From: Celeribacter ethanolicus
Lineage (GTDB): Bacteria; Pseudomonadota; Alphaproteobacteria; Rhodobacterales; Rhodobacteraceae
Direction: 5' to 3'
Assembly: GCF_001550095.1 (NCBI RefSeq)
Contig: NZ_LRUC01000051.1
Span: 1-64,000 of the forward strand
DNA: 64,000 nt
Of the stretch, positions 40,311-48,869 are shown piece by piece. Position 1 is the stretch's first letter, and each line of letters starts with the position of its first letter. The position numbers and the translations under genes were made by a program. A model generated the notes under the pieces. The model was not told the DNA's origin. It saw nothing but the letters and a program-made list of their open reading frames with translations, and ran no database searches.

Positions 40311-40375
40311 GCGTTGCAGCATGCGCATGACGACTATGCGTCATAAGGGGGCTGTCATGCCCGGCGTTGCAGCAT
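40311..40375. repeat. 12-bp direct repeats and small palindromes upstream of a small gene
   Basis: GCGTTGCAGCAT occurs at 40311-40322 and again at 40364-40375. The first copy is part of TGCTGC-GTT-GCAGCA (40307-40321). Between them is ATGACG/CGTCAT (40327-40332/40339-40344). The region lies directly upstream of the 56-codon gene and probably contains its promoter. Confidence 0.5.
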
Positions 40376-40425
40376 ACCTAGGGACACAAGGGAGGGCCCA
40401 ACGGACCCTTAACGGAGACTGACAC

Positions 40426-40596
40426 ATGACCCTGCACGACGCGAAACTGAAAGACGCCGCCGCGAAAGAGACCACGATGAAAGTCTCCGAATGGCTGGAA
40501 TACTATGCGCCGACCACCCCGGCCGTGAACACCGGCGAGCAGATCGCCCCGCGCAAGCTGGACGTGCTCGACCAGATGTACGCCTATTACGAGTGA
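40426..40596 (+). CDS. Small protein of 56 residues, function unknown
   Basis: Begins MTLHDAKLKDAAAKETTMKV and ends LDVLDQMYAYYE; acidic, soluble, with a Tyr-rich end. GGAG lies 9 nt before the ATG, third positions are G/C-rich and a strong terminator follows within 30 bp, so it looks like a true small gene with its own transcript. I do not recognise a family. Confidence 0.7.
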   Translation: MTLHDAKLKDAAAKETTMKVSEWLEYYAPTTPAVNTGEQIAPRKLDVLDQMYAYYE

Positions 40597-40621
40597 GCCG
40601 CGCGCCCCTCGCAAGATGAAG

Positions 40622-40650
40622 AAGCCCCGCCTGAGCGGGGCTTTTCTGTT
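40622..40650. terminator. Terminator between small gene and aldo/keto reductase
   Basis: AAGCCCCGC-CTGA-GCGGGGCTT followed by TTCTGTTT on the plus strand. Two convergent genes end on either side. Confidence 0.88.
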
Positions 40651-41640
40651 TCAGCAGTAGCGTTCGACACCGACCATTTGCTGATCGGAATAACGGTCGC
40701 CTGCTGCCCAGCCCGCTGGCAGGATTTGCTCGATCTCCCAGAGATCGTCCTCGGACAGACCGATCTCGCCCGCATGGGCCCAATCGGCAAGGTGCTCTTT
40801 GGTCCGCGTTCCGGGGATCGGGATCAGATGATCGCCCTGATGCAAAACCCATGCGAGCGCCAGCGCGGGCGTGGAGACGCCTTTCGTCTCGGCGTAGGCG
40901 CGGAAGGCACGGATATAGTCCATGTTTTCAAGCCAGTTCTGGCCCACGAAGCGCGGGTTCACCTTGCGGAAATCGCTGTCGTCAAAGGTGCTCGGGTCGA
41001 GATCGGCCACACCCAGCGCCCCGCGCGCGACCGGGGAGAAGGGGATGAAGGCGATGCCCAGATCTTCGCAGGTCTGGATCACGCCCAGTTCCGGCTGACG
41101 GGTCCAGAGCGAATATTCGTTCTGCACCGCCGTCACCGGCACGACACTATGCGCACGACGGATGGTGGAAGGGGCGACTTCGGAGAGACCCCAGGCGTCG
41201 ATCAGCCCCTCTTCGATCAGCTTGCCCATGGTCTCGGCGACCGTTTCCACCGGCAGCTCCTGTTGCCGACGGTGGATATAGTAAAGCTCGACCTTGTCGC
41301 GGTTCAGTTTCTTGAGTGAGCTTTCGAGCTCCGAGCGAATGTAATCTTCTTCGTTGTCGAAGGCGCGCGGCGGCCCGGGGATGATGCCGACTTTCGTGGC
41401 CAGCGTCACCTCCGCACCGCTTTCCTTGAGGTATTGGCCGACGATGCGTTCGGAGCGGCCCATGCCATAGAGATTCGCGGTGTCCCAGAAGTCGATCCCG
41501 GCGGCCTCGACAGCCGCCAGCGTTTCGAGCGATGTCTCGTCATCGGCCTCCCCGAAGAACCCGGCGAAACTCATGCAGCCGAAACCGATTGCGCTTACCA
41601 TAGGGCCATGTGCGCCAAGTTGGCGTTTGGGCATGCTCAT
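40651..41640 (-). CDS. Aldo/keto reductase
   Basis: NADPH-dependent reductase of 329 residues with an (alpha/beta)8 fold. Motifs: GFGCMSFAGFFGEADDE near residue 20, the DTANLYGMGRSE catalytic Asp/Tyr block near 55, and the C-terminal LIPIPGTRTKEHL cofactor segment. ATG 41640 has AGGA 7 nt upstream (ATG 41634 is an alternative). Resembles YakC/AKR13-type enzymes; substrate unknown. Confidence 0.9.
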   Translation of the reverse strand: MSMPKRQLGAHGPMVSAIGFGCMSFAGFFGEADDETSLETLAAVEAAGIDFWDTANLYGMGRSERIVGQYLKESGAEVTLATKVGIIPGPPRAFDNEEDYIRSELESSLKKLNRDKVELYYIHRRQQELPVETVAETMGKLIEEGLIDAWGLSEVAPSTIRRAHSVVPVTAVQNEYSLWTRQPELGVIQTCEDLGIAFIPFSPVARGALGVADLDPSTFDDSDFRKVNPRFVGQNWLENMDYIRAFRAYAETKGVSTPALALAWVLHQGDHLIPIPGTRTKEHLADWAHAGEIGLSEDDLWEIEQILPAGWAAGDRYSDQQMVGVERYC

Positions 41641-41668
41641 GCCATTTTCCTTTTCGTTTTTAAAAGAC

Positions 41669-42127
41669 TTAGCGGGTCCAGAGCGTGGAGGCCGATCCTG
41701 TCGTCCGATCAATGGTGTAGCGCGTTTCTCCGGTGGGGCAACAGCGCGGCTCGCCGTCTTTCAACGTGGTGAGAGTCACCTCGATCCGGTCGGGATAAAA
41801 GGCGGGGTCTCGGGGACCATGACCCCAGATTTGTGAAATCGGGCCAAGATAGGTGAACTGCGGTCCGGGTTGGTTCAGCGCATAGCGCCCCACGGCAATG
41901 CTGACGCTGCCCGCCGATCCCTCGATCCATTCATAGACAAAGCCAAGGGCTTCGGTGGCCTGTGCCGGATCGGGATGGTTCGGGAAAAAATACGAACCTT
42001 CCACGTGCGCGGGTTTATTTGCGAGCGTCTGAAACAGAACGGCATCGAGATTGGGCCAGTCCTGAGCCTGAAGCGAAAGCGGCAGGGTGGCGAGGGTGAG
42101 GGCGAAAGCTTTGGCAAGAAAGGACAT
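41669..42127 (-). CDS. Exported protein, function unknown
   Basis: A 152-residue protein beginning MSFLAKAFALTLATLPLSLQ, a Sec signal cleaved near AQDWP. The mature part has a Cys pair (EPRCCPTGETRYTI) near the end, and PNHPDPAQATEALGFVYEW. I preferred the ATG at 42127 to the longer frame because the signal peptide starts there. It lies 28 bp upstream of the aldo/keto reductase on the same strand. No family recognised. Confidence 0.72.
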   Translation of the reverse strand: MSFLAKAFALTLATLPLSLQAQDWPNLDAVLFQTLANKPAHVEGSYFFPNHPDPAQATEALGFVYEWIEGSAGSVSIAVGRYALNQPGPQFTYLGPISQIWGHGPRDPAFYPDRIEVTLTTLKDGEPRCCPTGETRYTIDRTTGSASTLWTR

Positions 42128-42192
42128 GGGGACGACCGGGGCACTCTTTTGGAAATCCGTTTTTCCAAGAGTGCCCCGGAGCGGCAGTGCAA

Positions 42193-42906
42193 TCAAGCCG
42201 CGAAGGCTGCCTCAAGCGCGATCTCGACCATATCGCCGAAGCTCTTTTCGCGCTGGTCCGATGGCAGGGCCTCATGGGTCAGGAGGTGATCGGAAACGGT
42301 CATGACGCCCAACGCGCGCACGCCGTGACGGGCGGCAACGGTATAGAGCTCGGCGGCTTCCATTTCGACGCCCAGAATGCCGTGGCGGATCATCACCTCG
42401 TCGAGATCGGGACGTTCGGCATAGAAAATGTCCGAGGAATAGATATTGCCGACATGGACGCCGGTGTCCTTCTGACGCGCGGCGGCAACGGCGGCCTCCA
42501 GAAGGCCGTAATCGGCACAGGGCGCGTAGTTGATTTCCTTGAAGAACCCGGCCGACGGCGTGGTGCCCATGGTGGTGGCGGTCATGGCGATCACCACGTC
42601 GCGCACCTTGATATGGTGCTGCATCGCGCCACAGGACCCGATGCGAATGAGCGTCTTGGCACCATATTCGGTGATCAGCTCATTGGCGTAGATCGAGATC
42701 GACGGCATGCCCATGCCGGAGCCGTGAATGGTCACCGGGTTGCCCTTGTAGGTGCCGGTGAAGCCCAGCATACCACGCACCTCGTTCACCAGTTTGATGT
42801 CGTCGAGATAGGTCTCGGCGGCCCATTTGGCGCGGTAGGGATCGCCCGGCATCAGGACGGTTTCGGCGATGTCGCCAATGGCTGCGGAAATATGGGGGGT
42901 CGGCAT
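42193..42906 (-). CDS. deoD: Purine nucleoside phosphorylase (DeoD type)
   Basis: Cleaves purine nucleosides with phosphate to base and ribose-1-phosphate. The 237 residues match the hexameric DeoD type (E. coli about 239): [44 protein letters not shown], and the catalytic Asp in [14 protein letters not shown] lies 5 nt before the ATG. A long upstream frame belongs to another gene's opposite reading. A nucleoside-type BMP ABC transporter is encoded further right in this window. Confidence 0.94.
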   Translation of the reverse strand: MPTPHISAAIGDIAETVLMPGDPYRAKWAAETYLDDIKLVNEVRGMLGFTGTYKGNPVTIHGSGMGMPSISIYANELITEYGAKTLIRIGSCGAMQHHIKVRDVVIAMTATTMGTTPSAGFFKEINYAPCADYGLLEAAVAAARQKDTGVHVGNIYSSDIFYAERPDLDEVMIRHGILGVEMEAAELYTVAARHGVRALGVMTVSDHLLTHEALPSDQREKSFGDMVEIALEAAFAA

Positions 42907-42997
42907 GCTGTCCTCGCGATAAATCTCTTTGAGGCCATAAAGCCAGCCCCGGCGAGGATTGTATAGATTGCAACCGCGGTTTTTGTTCCGTTCTGGT

Positions 42998-43687
42998 TCA
43001 GAAGCTATAGCCGAAATATGCCAGGTCCCGGGCATAGAAGTCTTCGAGCAGGGCGCGGGTCTTGTCGTCATGGGCGAGGCGATAATCCTGTCCCATGGGC
43101 GAGGCCTTTTGCACGTGGAGCGTGCCAAGCTCCGGAAAACCGATCTTCTGACCGATGCGGGTGATCGCCTCGGTGCGGTTCTCGAAGCGGAAAATCTCGG
43201 TGACCAGTGGGTTGCCCTCGGCATCGAGCACGAAATCGCAGGCGGTGCGGCGCAGACCGAAATAGCCCAGATAGGGGGTCGCGGGCGAGGCCTCGACATG
43301 GCGGGCGACGAATTCGGCATAGCTCCAACTGGCCGGAAGATCGCCGCATTTCTGCATGTAATTGTAAAAGGACAGGAGCCGCTCGAACGGATTGCGTACG
43401 ATGCTGAAGCTGTAGAGGCTGGCCCAGACCTTGGGGCCGGTGATTTCCTGCATTTCACGGGCGCTCAGATGTTCGGGCAGGACCTGCTCTGTCGCATGTT
43501 CCGCCTCGATCACGTTGCGCTTGCCGTGAATGGGGCCAAATCGCTTGCCAAGCTCGGCCCGGATCGAGGTCGAGGAGGTGCGGGGAATGTCGATGAACCA
43601 GAAGCCGGTTGCGTCGATTGCCCTGGTGATTTTCCTGTTGCGATAATGGGTCTCGATCCGGCGGAGCGATTTTTGCAGATGTCCCAT
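42998..43687 (-). CDS. Sulfotransferase family protein
   Basis: A 229-residue cytoplasmic protein with the PAPS-binding 5'-phosphosulfate loop [11 protein letters not shown] (about 34-44) and the 3'-phosphate motif [14 protein letters not shown] (about 94-107), as in the sulfotransferase_2/3 families. The acceptor is unknown (carbohydrate or other hydroxyl). It stands alone between deoD and ecm. Confidence 0.82.
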   Translation of the reverse strand: MGHLQKSLRRIETHYRNRKITRAIDATGFWFIDIPRTSSTSIRAELGKRFGPIHGKRNVIEAEHATEQVLPEHLSAREMQEITGPKVWASLYSFSIVRNPFERLLSFYNYMQKCGDLPASWSYAEFVARHVEASPATPYLGYFGLRRTACDFVLDAEGNPLVTEIFRFENRTEAITRIGQKIGFPELGTLHVQKASPMGQDYRLAHDDKTRALLEDFYARDLAYFGYSF

Positions 43688-43797
43688 CCCGGCTCTCTCT
43701 TCAACTTCTGGGTGAAGAGGCCTCTAACGGTGGAGACGACCGGGGTAAAGGAGACAATCCGGTGGTGGGCTGGTTTCCTCTCATGCAGAAGAACGAA

Positions 43798-43827
43798 GCC
43801 CGGCCACGCCGCAAGACGTGACCGGGC
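43798..43827 (-). terminator. Hairpin after ecm
   Basis: GCCCGGCCACG and CGTGACCGGGC pair with one mismatch. On the minus strand it is followed by TTCGTTCTTCTG, a weak T-rich tract, 28 bp past the ecm stop. Probable terminator. Confidence 0.6.
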
Positions 43828-43854
43828 CGTGTGACATGGGGAGGTCTGGCGCGT

Positions 43855-45849
43855 TTACTCGGGGGCCTGTGCAGCCGGATCGACCAGGGCGACAATGTCG
43901 AACATGATGCGGTTCAACTCGAAATCCTTGGGCGTATAGACACGGGCGATGCCGATGGCGCGCAGGTGCTCGGCGTCCTCTTCGGGGATGATGCCGCCCG
44001 CGACCACGGGGATGTGAGCCAACCCCGCCTCCTTCATCTGCCGCATCAGCTCCTCGAGAAGCGGGATATGCGAGCCCGACAGGATCGACAGCCCCACCAC
44101 ATGGGCATCGTCCGCCTTGGCGGCGGCGACAATCTCGGCGGGGGTCAGGCGGATGCCTTCATAAGCGATGTCCATGCCGCAATCGCGGGCGCGGGCGGCA
44201 ATCTGTTCGGCACCGTTCGAGTGACCGTCGAGACCGGGCTTGCCGACGAGGAACTTGAGCTTGCGCCCAAGGGAGGCCGACACGCGGGCGACCTCTTCGC
44301 GGATCTCGTCCAGACCCTCGGTACGGTTCGACGGGTTGGCGGAGACGCCGGTCGGGCCGCGATACTGGCCGAAGGCCGCGCGCACCACGTCGCCCCATTC
44401 GCCGGTCGTGGCCCCCGCTTTGGCCGCCTTGATCGAAGCGGGCATGACGTTGACACCGCTGGCCGCTGCCTCGCGCAGCTCCTTGAGAGCGGTTTGCACC
44501 GCCGCTTCGTCGCGGGTTTCGCGCCAAGCGGTGAGGCGGGCGATCTGGTCGGCTTCCGCCTCCGGATCGGCCTTCATGATGCCCCCGTCGCCGGCAGTCA
44601 GGGGCGAAGGCTCGCCCGTGGTCCATTTGTTCACACCGACGACGACGGTCTCGCCCGCCTCGATCCGCGCGATGCGTTCGGCATTGGCCTCCACAAGGCG
44701 CGATTTCATGTACTCAATCGCCTCGATCGCGCCGCCCATACCGTCGAGCGTTTCCAACTCGGCACGCGCACCGTCTTTCAGCTCGGCCACCTTGCGCTCC
44801 ACGGCGGGGTTGTTGTCGAACAGGTCTTCATATTCCAAGAGGTCCGTTTCATAGGCGAAAATCTGTTGCATCCTGAGCGACCATTGCTGATCGAAGGGAC
44901 GCGGCAGGCCAAGCGCCTCGTTCCAGGCAGGCAACTGCACCGCGCGGGCGCGGGCGTTTTTCGACAGGGTCACGGCGAGCATTTCGATCAGGATGCGATA
45001 GACGTTGTTTTCCGGTTGCTGCTCGGTGAGGCCCAGCGAGTTGACTTGAACGCCATAGCGGAAACGACGGAATTTCGGGTCCTCGACGCCGTAGCGCTCA
45101 CGGGTGATCTCATCCCAAAGCTCGACAAAGGCGCGCATTTTGCACATCTCGGTCACAAACCGGATGCCCGCGTTCACAAAGAACGAAATCCGGCCGACCA
45201 TCTCCGGGAAGGAGGCGGCGGGGACTTTCTCTTTCAGATCGTCCAACACGGCGATGGCTGTGGCGAGGGCGAAGGCCAGTTCCTGCTCCGGCGTCGCGCC
45301 CGCCTCTTGCAGGTGGTAGGAACAGACGTTCATCGGGTTCCATTTCGGCAGATGCTCGCGCGTATAGGCGGCGACATCGGTGATCATCCGCAGCGACGGG
45401 CGGGGCGGGCAGACATAGGTGCCGCGCGACAGGTATTCTTTAATGATGTCGTTCTGAACCGTGCCCTGAAGCTTGGAAATATCCGCGCCTTGCTCCTCGG
45501 CGACCGCGATATAGAGCGCGAGTAACCAAGGTGCCGTGGCATTGATCGTCATCGAGGTGTTCATCTGTTCGAGCGGGATGTCATTGAACAGCATCCGCAT
45601 GTCGCCCAGATGCGCGACCGGCACGCCGACCTTGCCCACTTCGCCCTTGGCCAGCTCGTGATCGCTGTCATAGCCGGTCTGGGTCGGCAGGTCGAAGGCG
45701 ACCGACAGGCCGGTCTGCCCCTTGGACAGGTTGGTGCGATAGAGCGCGTTGGAGGCTTTGGCGGTCGAGTGCCCCGCATAGGTGCGGAAGAGCCAAGGAC
45801 GATCTTTGGCTGGACGCTCCTTTTTCACCTCATGTGCCGTCTCGGTCAT
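43855..45849 (-). CDS. ecm: Ethylmalonyl-CoA mutase
   Basis: Coenzyme-B12 enzyme that converts (2R)-ethylmalonyl-CoA to methylsuccinyl-CoA in the ethylmalonyl-CoA pathway. The 664 residues contain the mutase barrel starting RPWLFRTYAGHSTAKASNAL, and ICPPRP-like YVCPPRPSLRMITDVAAY, and the C-terminal B12-binding domain with GKPGLDGHSNGAEQIA (the DxHxxG cobalt ligand motif). Overall sequence matches Ecm, which is distinct from methylmalonyl-CoA mutase. Diverges from ccr with 392 bp between. Confidence 0.94.
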   Translation of the reverse strand: MTETAHEVKKERPAKDRPWLFRTYAGHSTAKASNALYRTNLSKGQTGLSVAFDLPTQTGYDSDHELAKGEVGKVGVPVAHLGDMRMLFNDIPLEQMNTSMTINATAPWLLALYIAVAEEQGADISKLQGTVQNDIIKEYLSRGTYVCPPRPSLRMITDVAAYTREHLPKWNPMNVCSYHLQEAGATPEQELAFALATAIAVLDDLKEKVPAASFPEMVGRISFFVNAGIRFVTEMCKMRAFVELWDEITRERYGVEDPKFRRFRYGVQVNSLGLTEQQPENNVYRILIEMLAVTLSKNARARAVQLPAWNEALGLPRPFDQQWSLRMQQIFAYETDLLEYEDLFDNNPAVERKVAELKDGARAELETLDGMGGAIEAIEYMKSRLVEANAERIARIEAGETVVVGVNKWTTGEPSPLTAGDGGIMKADPEAEADQIARLTAWRETRDEAAVQTALKELREAAASGVNVMPASIKAAKAGATTGEWGDVVRAAFGQYRGPTGVSANPSNRTEGLDEIREEVARVSASLGRKLKFLVGKPGLDGHSNGAEQIAARARDCGMDIAYEGIRLTPAEIVAAAKADDAHVVGLSILSGSHIPLLEELMRQMKEAGLAHIPVVAGGIIPEEDAEHLRAIGIARVYTPKDFELNRIMFDIVALVDPAAQAPE

Positions 45850-46241
45850 CGCAAGCCTCCCCTTCGCGTGTCAGATCTGTTGCGTGCAACAATATTTCTC
45901 AGAATGTCTTATGCGTGGAATAATGTGCTAATGTCAATTCGCCGCAACGCGGCGGAGCAGGAAAATTTCATGGTTCCCCATGTGACGTAAGGATATTTCT
46001 TTCTGAATTTTCAGATGAGAGCTTTGATTTATTTGAATTTATCATGTTTTTCTGCGTTTGCTCGGTTATATAATTTCAAAAATGATAGCTACAGCATTGC
46101 ATAATTGCTTTCATGAGCGTATCACCATGTCAGACGCTGCGATTCTGCATCGCGGCACAGGAGGGTGTTTCAAGGCAAGCTCAACCGGGGTCAGGAACGC
46201 GACCCAGAGCCAGGCTTGAGAAGAAATTTGGAGGACACGAC
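45850..46241. promoter_or_regulatory. Divergent ecm-ccr promoter region with TTGC palindromes
   Basis: No gene visible. It is AT-rich at 45890-46110. GTTGCGTGCAAC (45879-45890), a perfect palindrome with GT in the centre, lies 30 bp upstream of ecm, and TTGCATAATTGC (46097-46108) lies 134 bp upstream of ccr. TTGC/GCAA motifs also precede mcl2 (TTGCGCAA, 32007-32014). This suggests a shared regulator of ethylmalonyl-CoA genes, possibly of the ScfR/PccR group (inference). Confidence 0.5.
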
Positions 46242-47522
46242 ATGGCGCTCGACACCAACCAGCCGGCCTATGAGGCCGAAGAGAAAGAGCTCTACGAGAT
46301 CGGGGAAATCCCGCCGATGGGCTATGTGCCGCCGAAGATGTACGCTTGGGCGATCCGGCGCGAACGTCACGGCGAGCCGGAAACCTCCTTCAAGAACGAG
46401 GTGGTGGACACGCCGAAACTCGACAGCCACGAGGTACTTGTCCTCGTGATGGCGGCGGGCGTGAACTACAATGGCATCTGGGCCGGTCTCGGTGTGCCGA
46501 TTTCCCCTTTCGACGGTCACGGGGCGGAGTATCATATCGCGGGGTCCGATGCCTCGGGCATCGTCTGGGCCGTTGGGGATCGCGTCAAAAACTGGAAAGT
46601 GGGCGACGAGGTCGTGATCCATTGCAACCAAGACGATGGCGACGATGAAGAATGCAACGGCGGCGATCCGATGTACTCCCCGTCCCAGCGTATCTGGGGG
46701 TACGAGACGCCGGACGGCTCTTTCGCGCAGTTCACCCGGGTGCAGGCGCAGCAACTTCTGCCGCGTCCGAAGCATCTGAGCTGGGAAGAGAGCGCGTGCT
46801 ACACACTGACGCTCGCGACCGCCTACCGGATGCTGTTCGGCCACGCGCCGCACGATCTGAAACCGGGTCAGACGGTTCTGGTCTGGGGCGCTTCGGGCGG
46901 GCTTGGGTCGTTTGCGATCCAGCTTGCCAAGGCGGCAGGCGCGCATGCGATCGGGGTGATCTCCGGCGAGGACAAGCGCGATTTCGTGATGGGGCTGGGC
47001 GCCAAGGGCGTCATCAACCGCAAGGAGTTCGATTGCTGGGGACAACTGCCGACCGTGAACACGCCGGAATATGCCGCGTGGTTCAAGGAAGCGCGCAAGT
47101 TCGGCAAGGCGATCTGGGACATCACCGGCAAGGGCAACAATGTCGACATGGTGTTCGAACACCCCGGTGAAGCGACCTTCCCGGTGTCCTCCTTCGTTTG
47201 CAAGAAGGGCGGCATGGTGGTGATCTGTGCGGGGACCTCCGGGTTCAACTGTACTTTCGACGTGCGCTACATCTGGATGCACCAGAAGCGTTTGCAGGGC
47301 TCGCACTTCGCCCACCTGAAACAGGCGGCTGCGGCCAACCGTTTGGTGATCGACGGCAGGATCGACCCTTGCATGTCGGAGGTCTTCACCTATGACGAGA
47401 TCCCTGCGGCACATATGAAGATGCTGAAGAACCAGCACAAGCCGGGCAATATGGCGGTGTTGGTGCAGGCGCCGAAAACCGGGTTGCACACGCTGCAGGA
47501 TGTGCTCGACGCCGGCAAATAA
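46242..47522 (+). CDS. ccr: Crotonyl-CoA carboxylase/reductase
   Basis: Reductively carboxylates crotonyl-CoA with NADPH and CO2 to ethylmalonyl-CoA, the key step of the ethylmalonyl-CoA pathway. The 426 residues begin MALDTNQPAYEAEEKELYEI; the MDR-type nucleotide site is VWGASGGLGSFAIQLAKAAG, with the family blocks GAEYHIAGSDASGIVW and HCNQDDGDDEECNGGDPMYS. GGAGG lies 7 nt before ATG 46242; upstream in-frame sequence to 46113 is non-coding. Followed by a strong terminator. Confidence 0.96.
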   Translation: MALDTNQPAYEAEEKELYEIGEIPPMGYVPPKMYAWAIRRERHGEPETSFKNEVVDTPKLDSHEVLVLVMAAGVNYNGIWAGLGVPISPFDGHGAEYHIAGSDASGIVWAVGDRVKNWKVGDEVVIHCNQDDGDDEECNGGDPMYSPSQRIWGYETPDGSFAQFTRVQAQQLLPRPKHLSWEESACYTLTLATAYRMLFGHAPHDLKPGQTVLVWGASGGLGSFAIQLAKAAGAHAIGVISGEDKRDFVMGLGAKGVINRKEFDCWGQLPTVNTPEYAAWFKEARKFGKAIWDITGKGNNVDMVFEHPGEATFPVSSFVCKKGGMVVICAGTSGFNCTFDVRYIWMHQKRLQGSHFAHLKQAAAANRLVIDGRIDPCMSEVFTYDEIPAAHMKMLKNQHKPGNMAVLVQAPKTGLHTLQDVLDAGK

Positions 47523-47832
47523 GGCCATCCCGGGAGCATCTGACGCCATGAAATGTCCCGCCCTTTCGTCGAGAGGGCGGGATTTTTTTGACTGTTGGAT
47601 TTTCGCAACTATGGGTTGATCTCGGCCTTGACCGGGAATCGGGCATTGCGATTCTTGAAATTGTTGGCATCTCCCTTCTCAAGCCCGTGAGAATTAACGG
47701 AATATTTGAATTCATTCAGTTAGCTAATTCTGCCTCGCCATTTATGGGGAGGGTGAAACCGCGAATACCAAAATGCAAATTCGATGCCTAAAGTTGAAAA
47801 TGCATCCACGCGAACGCCGAAAGAGGGTTTAC
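47523..47832. other. Intergenic region between ccr and quorum-sensing genes
   Basis: Holds the ccr terminator and the upstream region of the luxR small ORF, which is AT-rich from 47690 to 47810. AGAATTA (47691-47697) and TAATTCT (47726-47732) form a loose inverted pair. Frames such as 47588-47791 look spurious. Confidence 0.6.
47556..47589 (+). terminator. Terminator after ccr
   Basis: TCCCGCCCT (47556-47564) pairs with AGGGCGGGA (47574-47582), followed by TTTTTTT. It lies 33 bp past the stop. Confidence 0.9.
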
Positions 47833-48042
47833 ATGCGCAACGATTGGATTCTTGATGTACTCACAGATCTGCGGACATTCGCGGAGCAGAACGGGCTGAA
47901 ATCGAGCGCCGAACAGATTGCGGATACCTGTCTTGTCGTGGCCGCGGAACTGTCGAACAAGGATCAGGCCGCGTTGTCGGAACAGGCGGGGGTGCATGGC
48001 GACGGAGTTGCAAGACTTTCTGGAGGTTATTCAGCAAGTTGA
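47833..48042 (+). CDS. Small ORF upstream of and overlapping luxR
   Basis: A 69-residue frame beginning MRNDWILDVLTDLRTFAEQN, with GAGGG 5 nt before the ATG. It overlaps the luxR start (47996) by 47 bp in another frame, so it may couple or tune LuxR translation. Helical, with a Leu/Trp N-terminus. From memory, similar short ORFs precede luxR genes in other Rhodobacterales, but I cannot confirm a family. Confidence 0.65.
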   Translation: MRNDWILDVLTDLRTFAEQNGLKSSAEQIADTCLVVAAELSNKDQAALSEQAGVHGDGVARLSGGYSAS

Positions 48043-48709
48043 CACGTTTGAAGGGTTTCAGGAGGCAACCGTCGGGCTGCGTGATCTCCTGAACATCACC
48101 CATGTTGTTTACCATTGGGTAAACAGCGTGGGCGAACGGTTCGGCGCCGGCACCTATTCCTCGGACTGGGTCGATCGTTATCTCGAAAAGGACTACCTGC
48201 GGATGGACCCGGTGCTGTTCGGCTGTTTCCAGCGTTTCACCCCCGTGAACTGGAAACAACTGGACTGGTCCTCGAAGGCGGCCAAAGCGTTTTTTCGCGA
48301 CGCGTTGGATCACGGGGTCGGAAATCAGGGCTACACCATCCCGTTGCGGGGGCCGAACGGTCAGTTCGCCCTGTTGAACCTCAATCACAATGCCACTGAC
48401 GACCAATGGGAACGGTTCATCTCGCGCTATGAGCGTGACCTGATGATCGTGGCACATGAGTTCAACAAGAAGGCGCTGTCCTTCGATGCTCCGGGAGAGG
48501 TGCAGAGCGGCCCGGCCCTGTCGCCCAGGGAAACCGCGGCCATCACGCTGATCGCCAGGGGGCTCAGCCGGGGGCAGGCGGCGGCGGAGATGGGTATTTC
48601 CGAGCACACGCTCAGGGTCTATATCGAATCGGCCCGGCACAAGCTGGGGGCGATGAACACGACCCATGCGGTGGCGCGGGCGCTCTCCTTGGGGTTGATC
48701 ATCGTCTGA
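47996..48709 (+). CDS. LuxR-family quorum-sensing regulator
   Basis: AHL-responsive transcription factor of 237 residues. The N-terminal autoinducer-binding domain has the conserved Trp/Tyr/Asp/Pro residues (SDWVDRYLEKDYLRMDP, then PVNW and GNQGYTIPLRGPNG). The C-terminal HTH at about 170-230 has LSPRETAAITLIARGLSRGQ and EHTLRVYIESARHKLGA. The start (47996) lies inside the small ORF. luxI follows after about 160 bp. Confidence 0.93.
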   Translation: MATELQDFLEVIQQVDTFEGFQEATVGLRDLLNITHVVYHWVNSVGERFGAGTYSSDWVDRYLEKDYLRMDPVLFGCFQRFTPVNWKQLDWSSKAAKAFFRDALDHGVGNQGYTIPLRGPNGQFALLNLNHNATDDQWERFISRYERDLMIVAHEFNKKALSFDAPGEVQSGPALSPRETAAITLIARGLSRGQAAAEMGISEHTLRVYIESARHKLGAMNTTHAVARALSLGLIIV

Positions 48710-48821
48710 GTGCCGATTGACGTAGGGTTGTGCGGATTTTCTGCCTAAAAAATGCTCCGAAAGCGGTTCTGCGGCGCTGCAAAGGGGCTGCGCACGCTGT
48801 GGCTAGGATATGGTTAACTCT

Positions 48822-48837
48822 TGGACGCTAGCGTCCA
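48822..48837. promoter_or_regulatory. Candidate lux box upstream of luxI
   Basis: TGGACGCTAGCGTCCA is a perfect 16-bp palindrome whose edge is 32 bp upstream of the luxI ATG, in the luxR-luxI intergenic region. lux boxes are palindromes of this size (NNCTG...CAGNN); the LuxR link is inference. Confidence 0.6.
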
Positions 48838-48869
48838 GTCAAGTTGACGGAGACAGGAGAGATATCCCA

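Noticed and set aside
42907-43458. N-terminal extension of the deoD frame.
   Set aside because: DeoD homology starts at 42906 with a good Shine-Dalgarno, and the extension is antisense-frame sequence of the sulfotransferase gene.
47588-47791. A 67-codon frame before the luxR small ORF.
   Set aside because: It begins inside the ccr terminator and has no Shine-Dalgarno.
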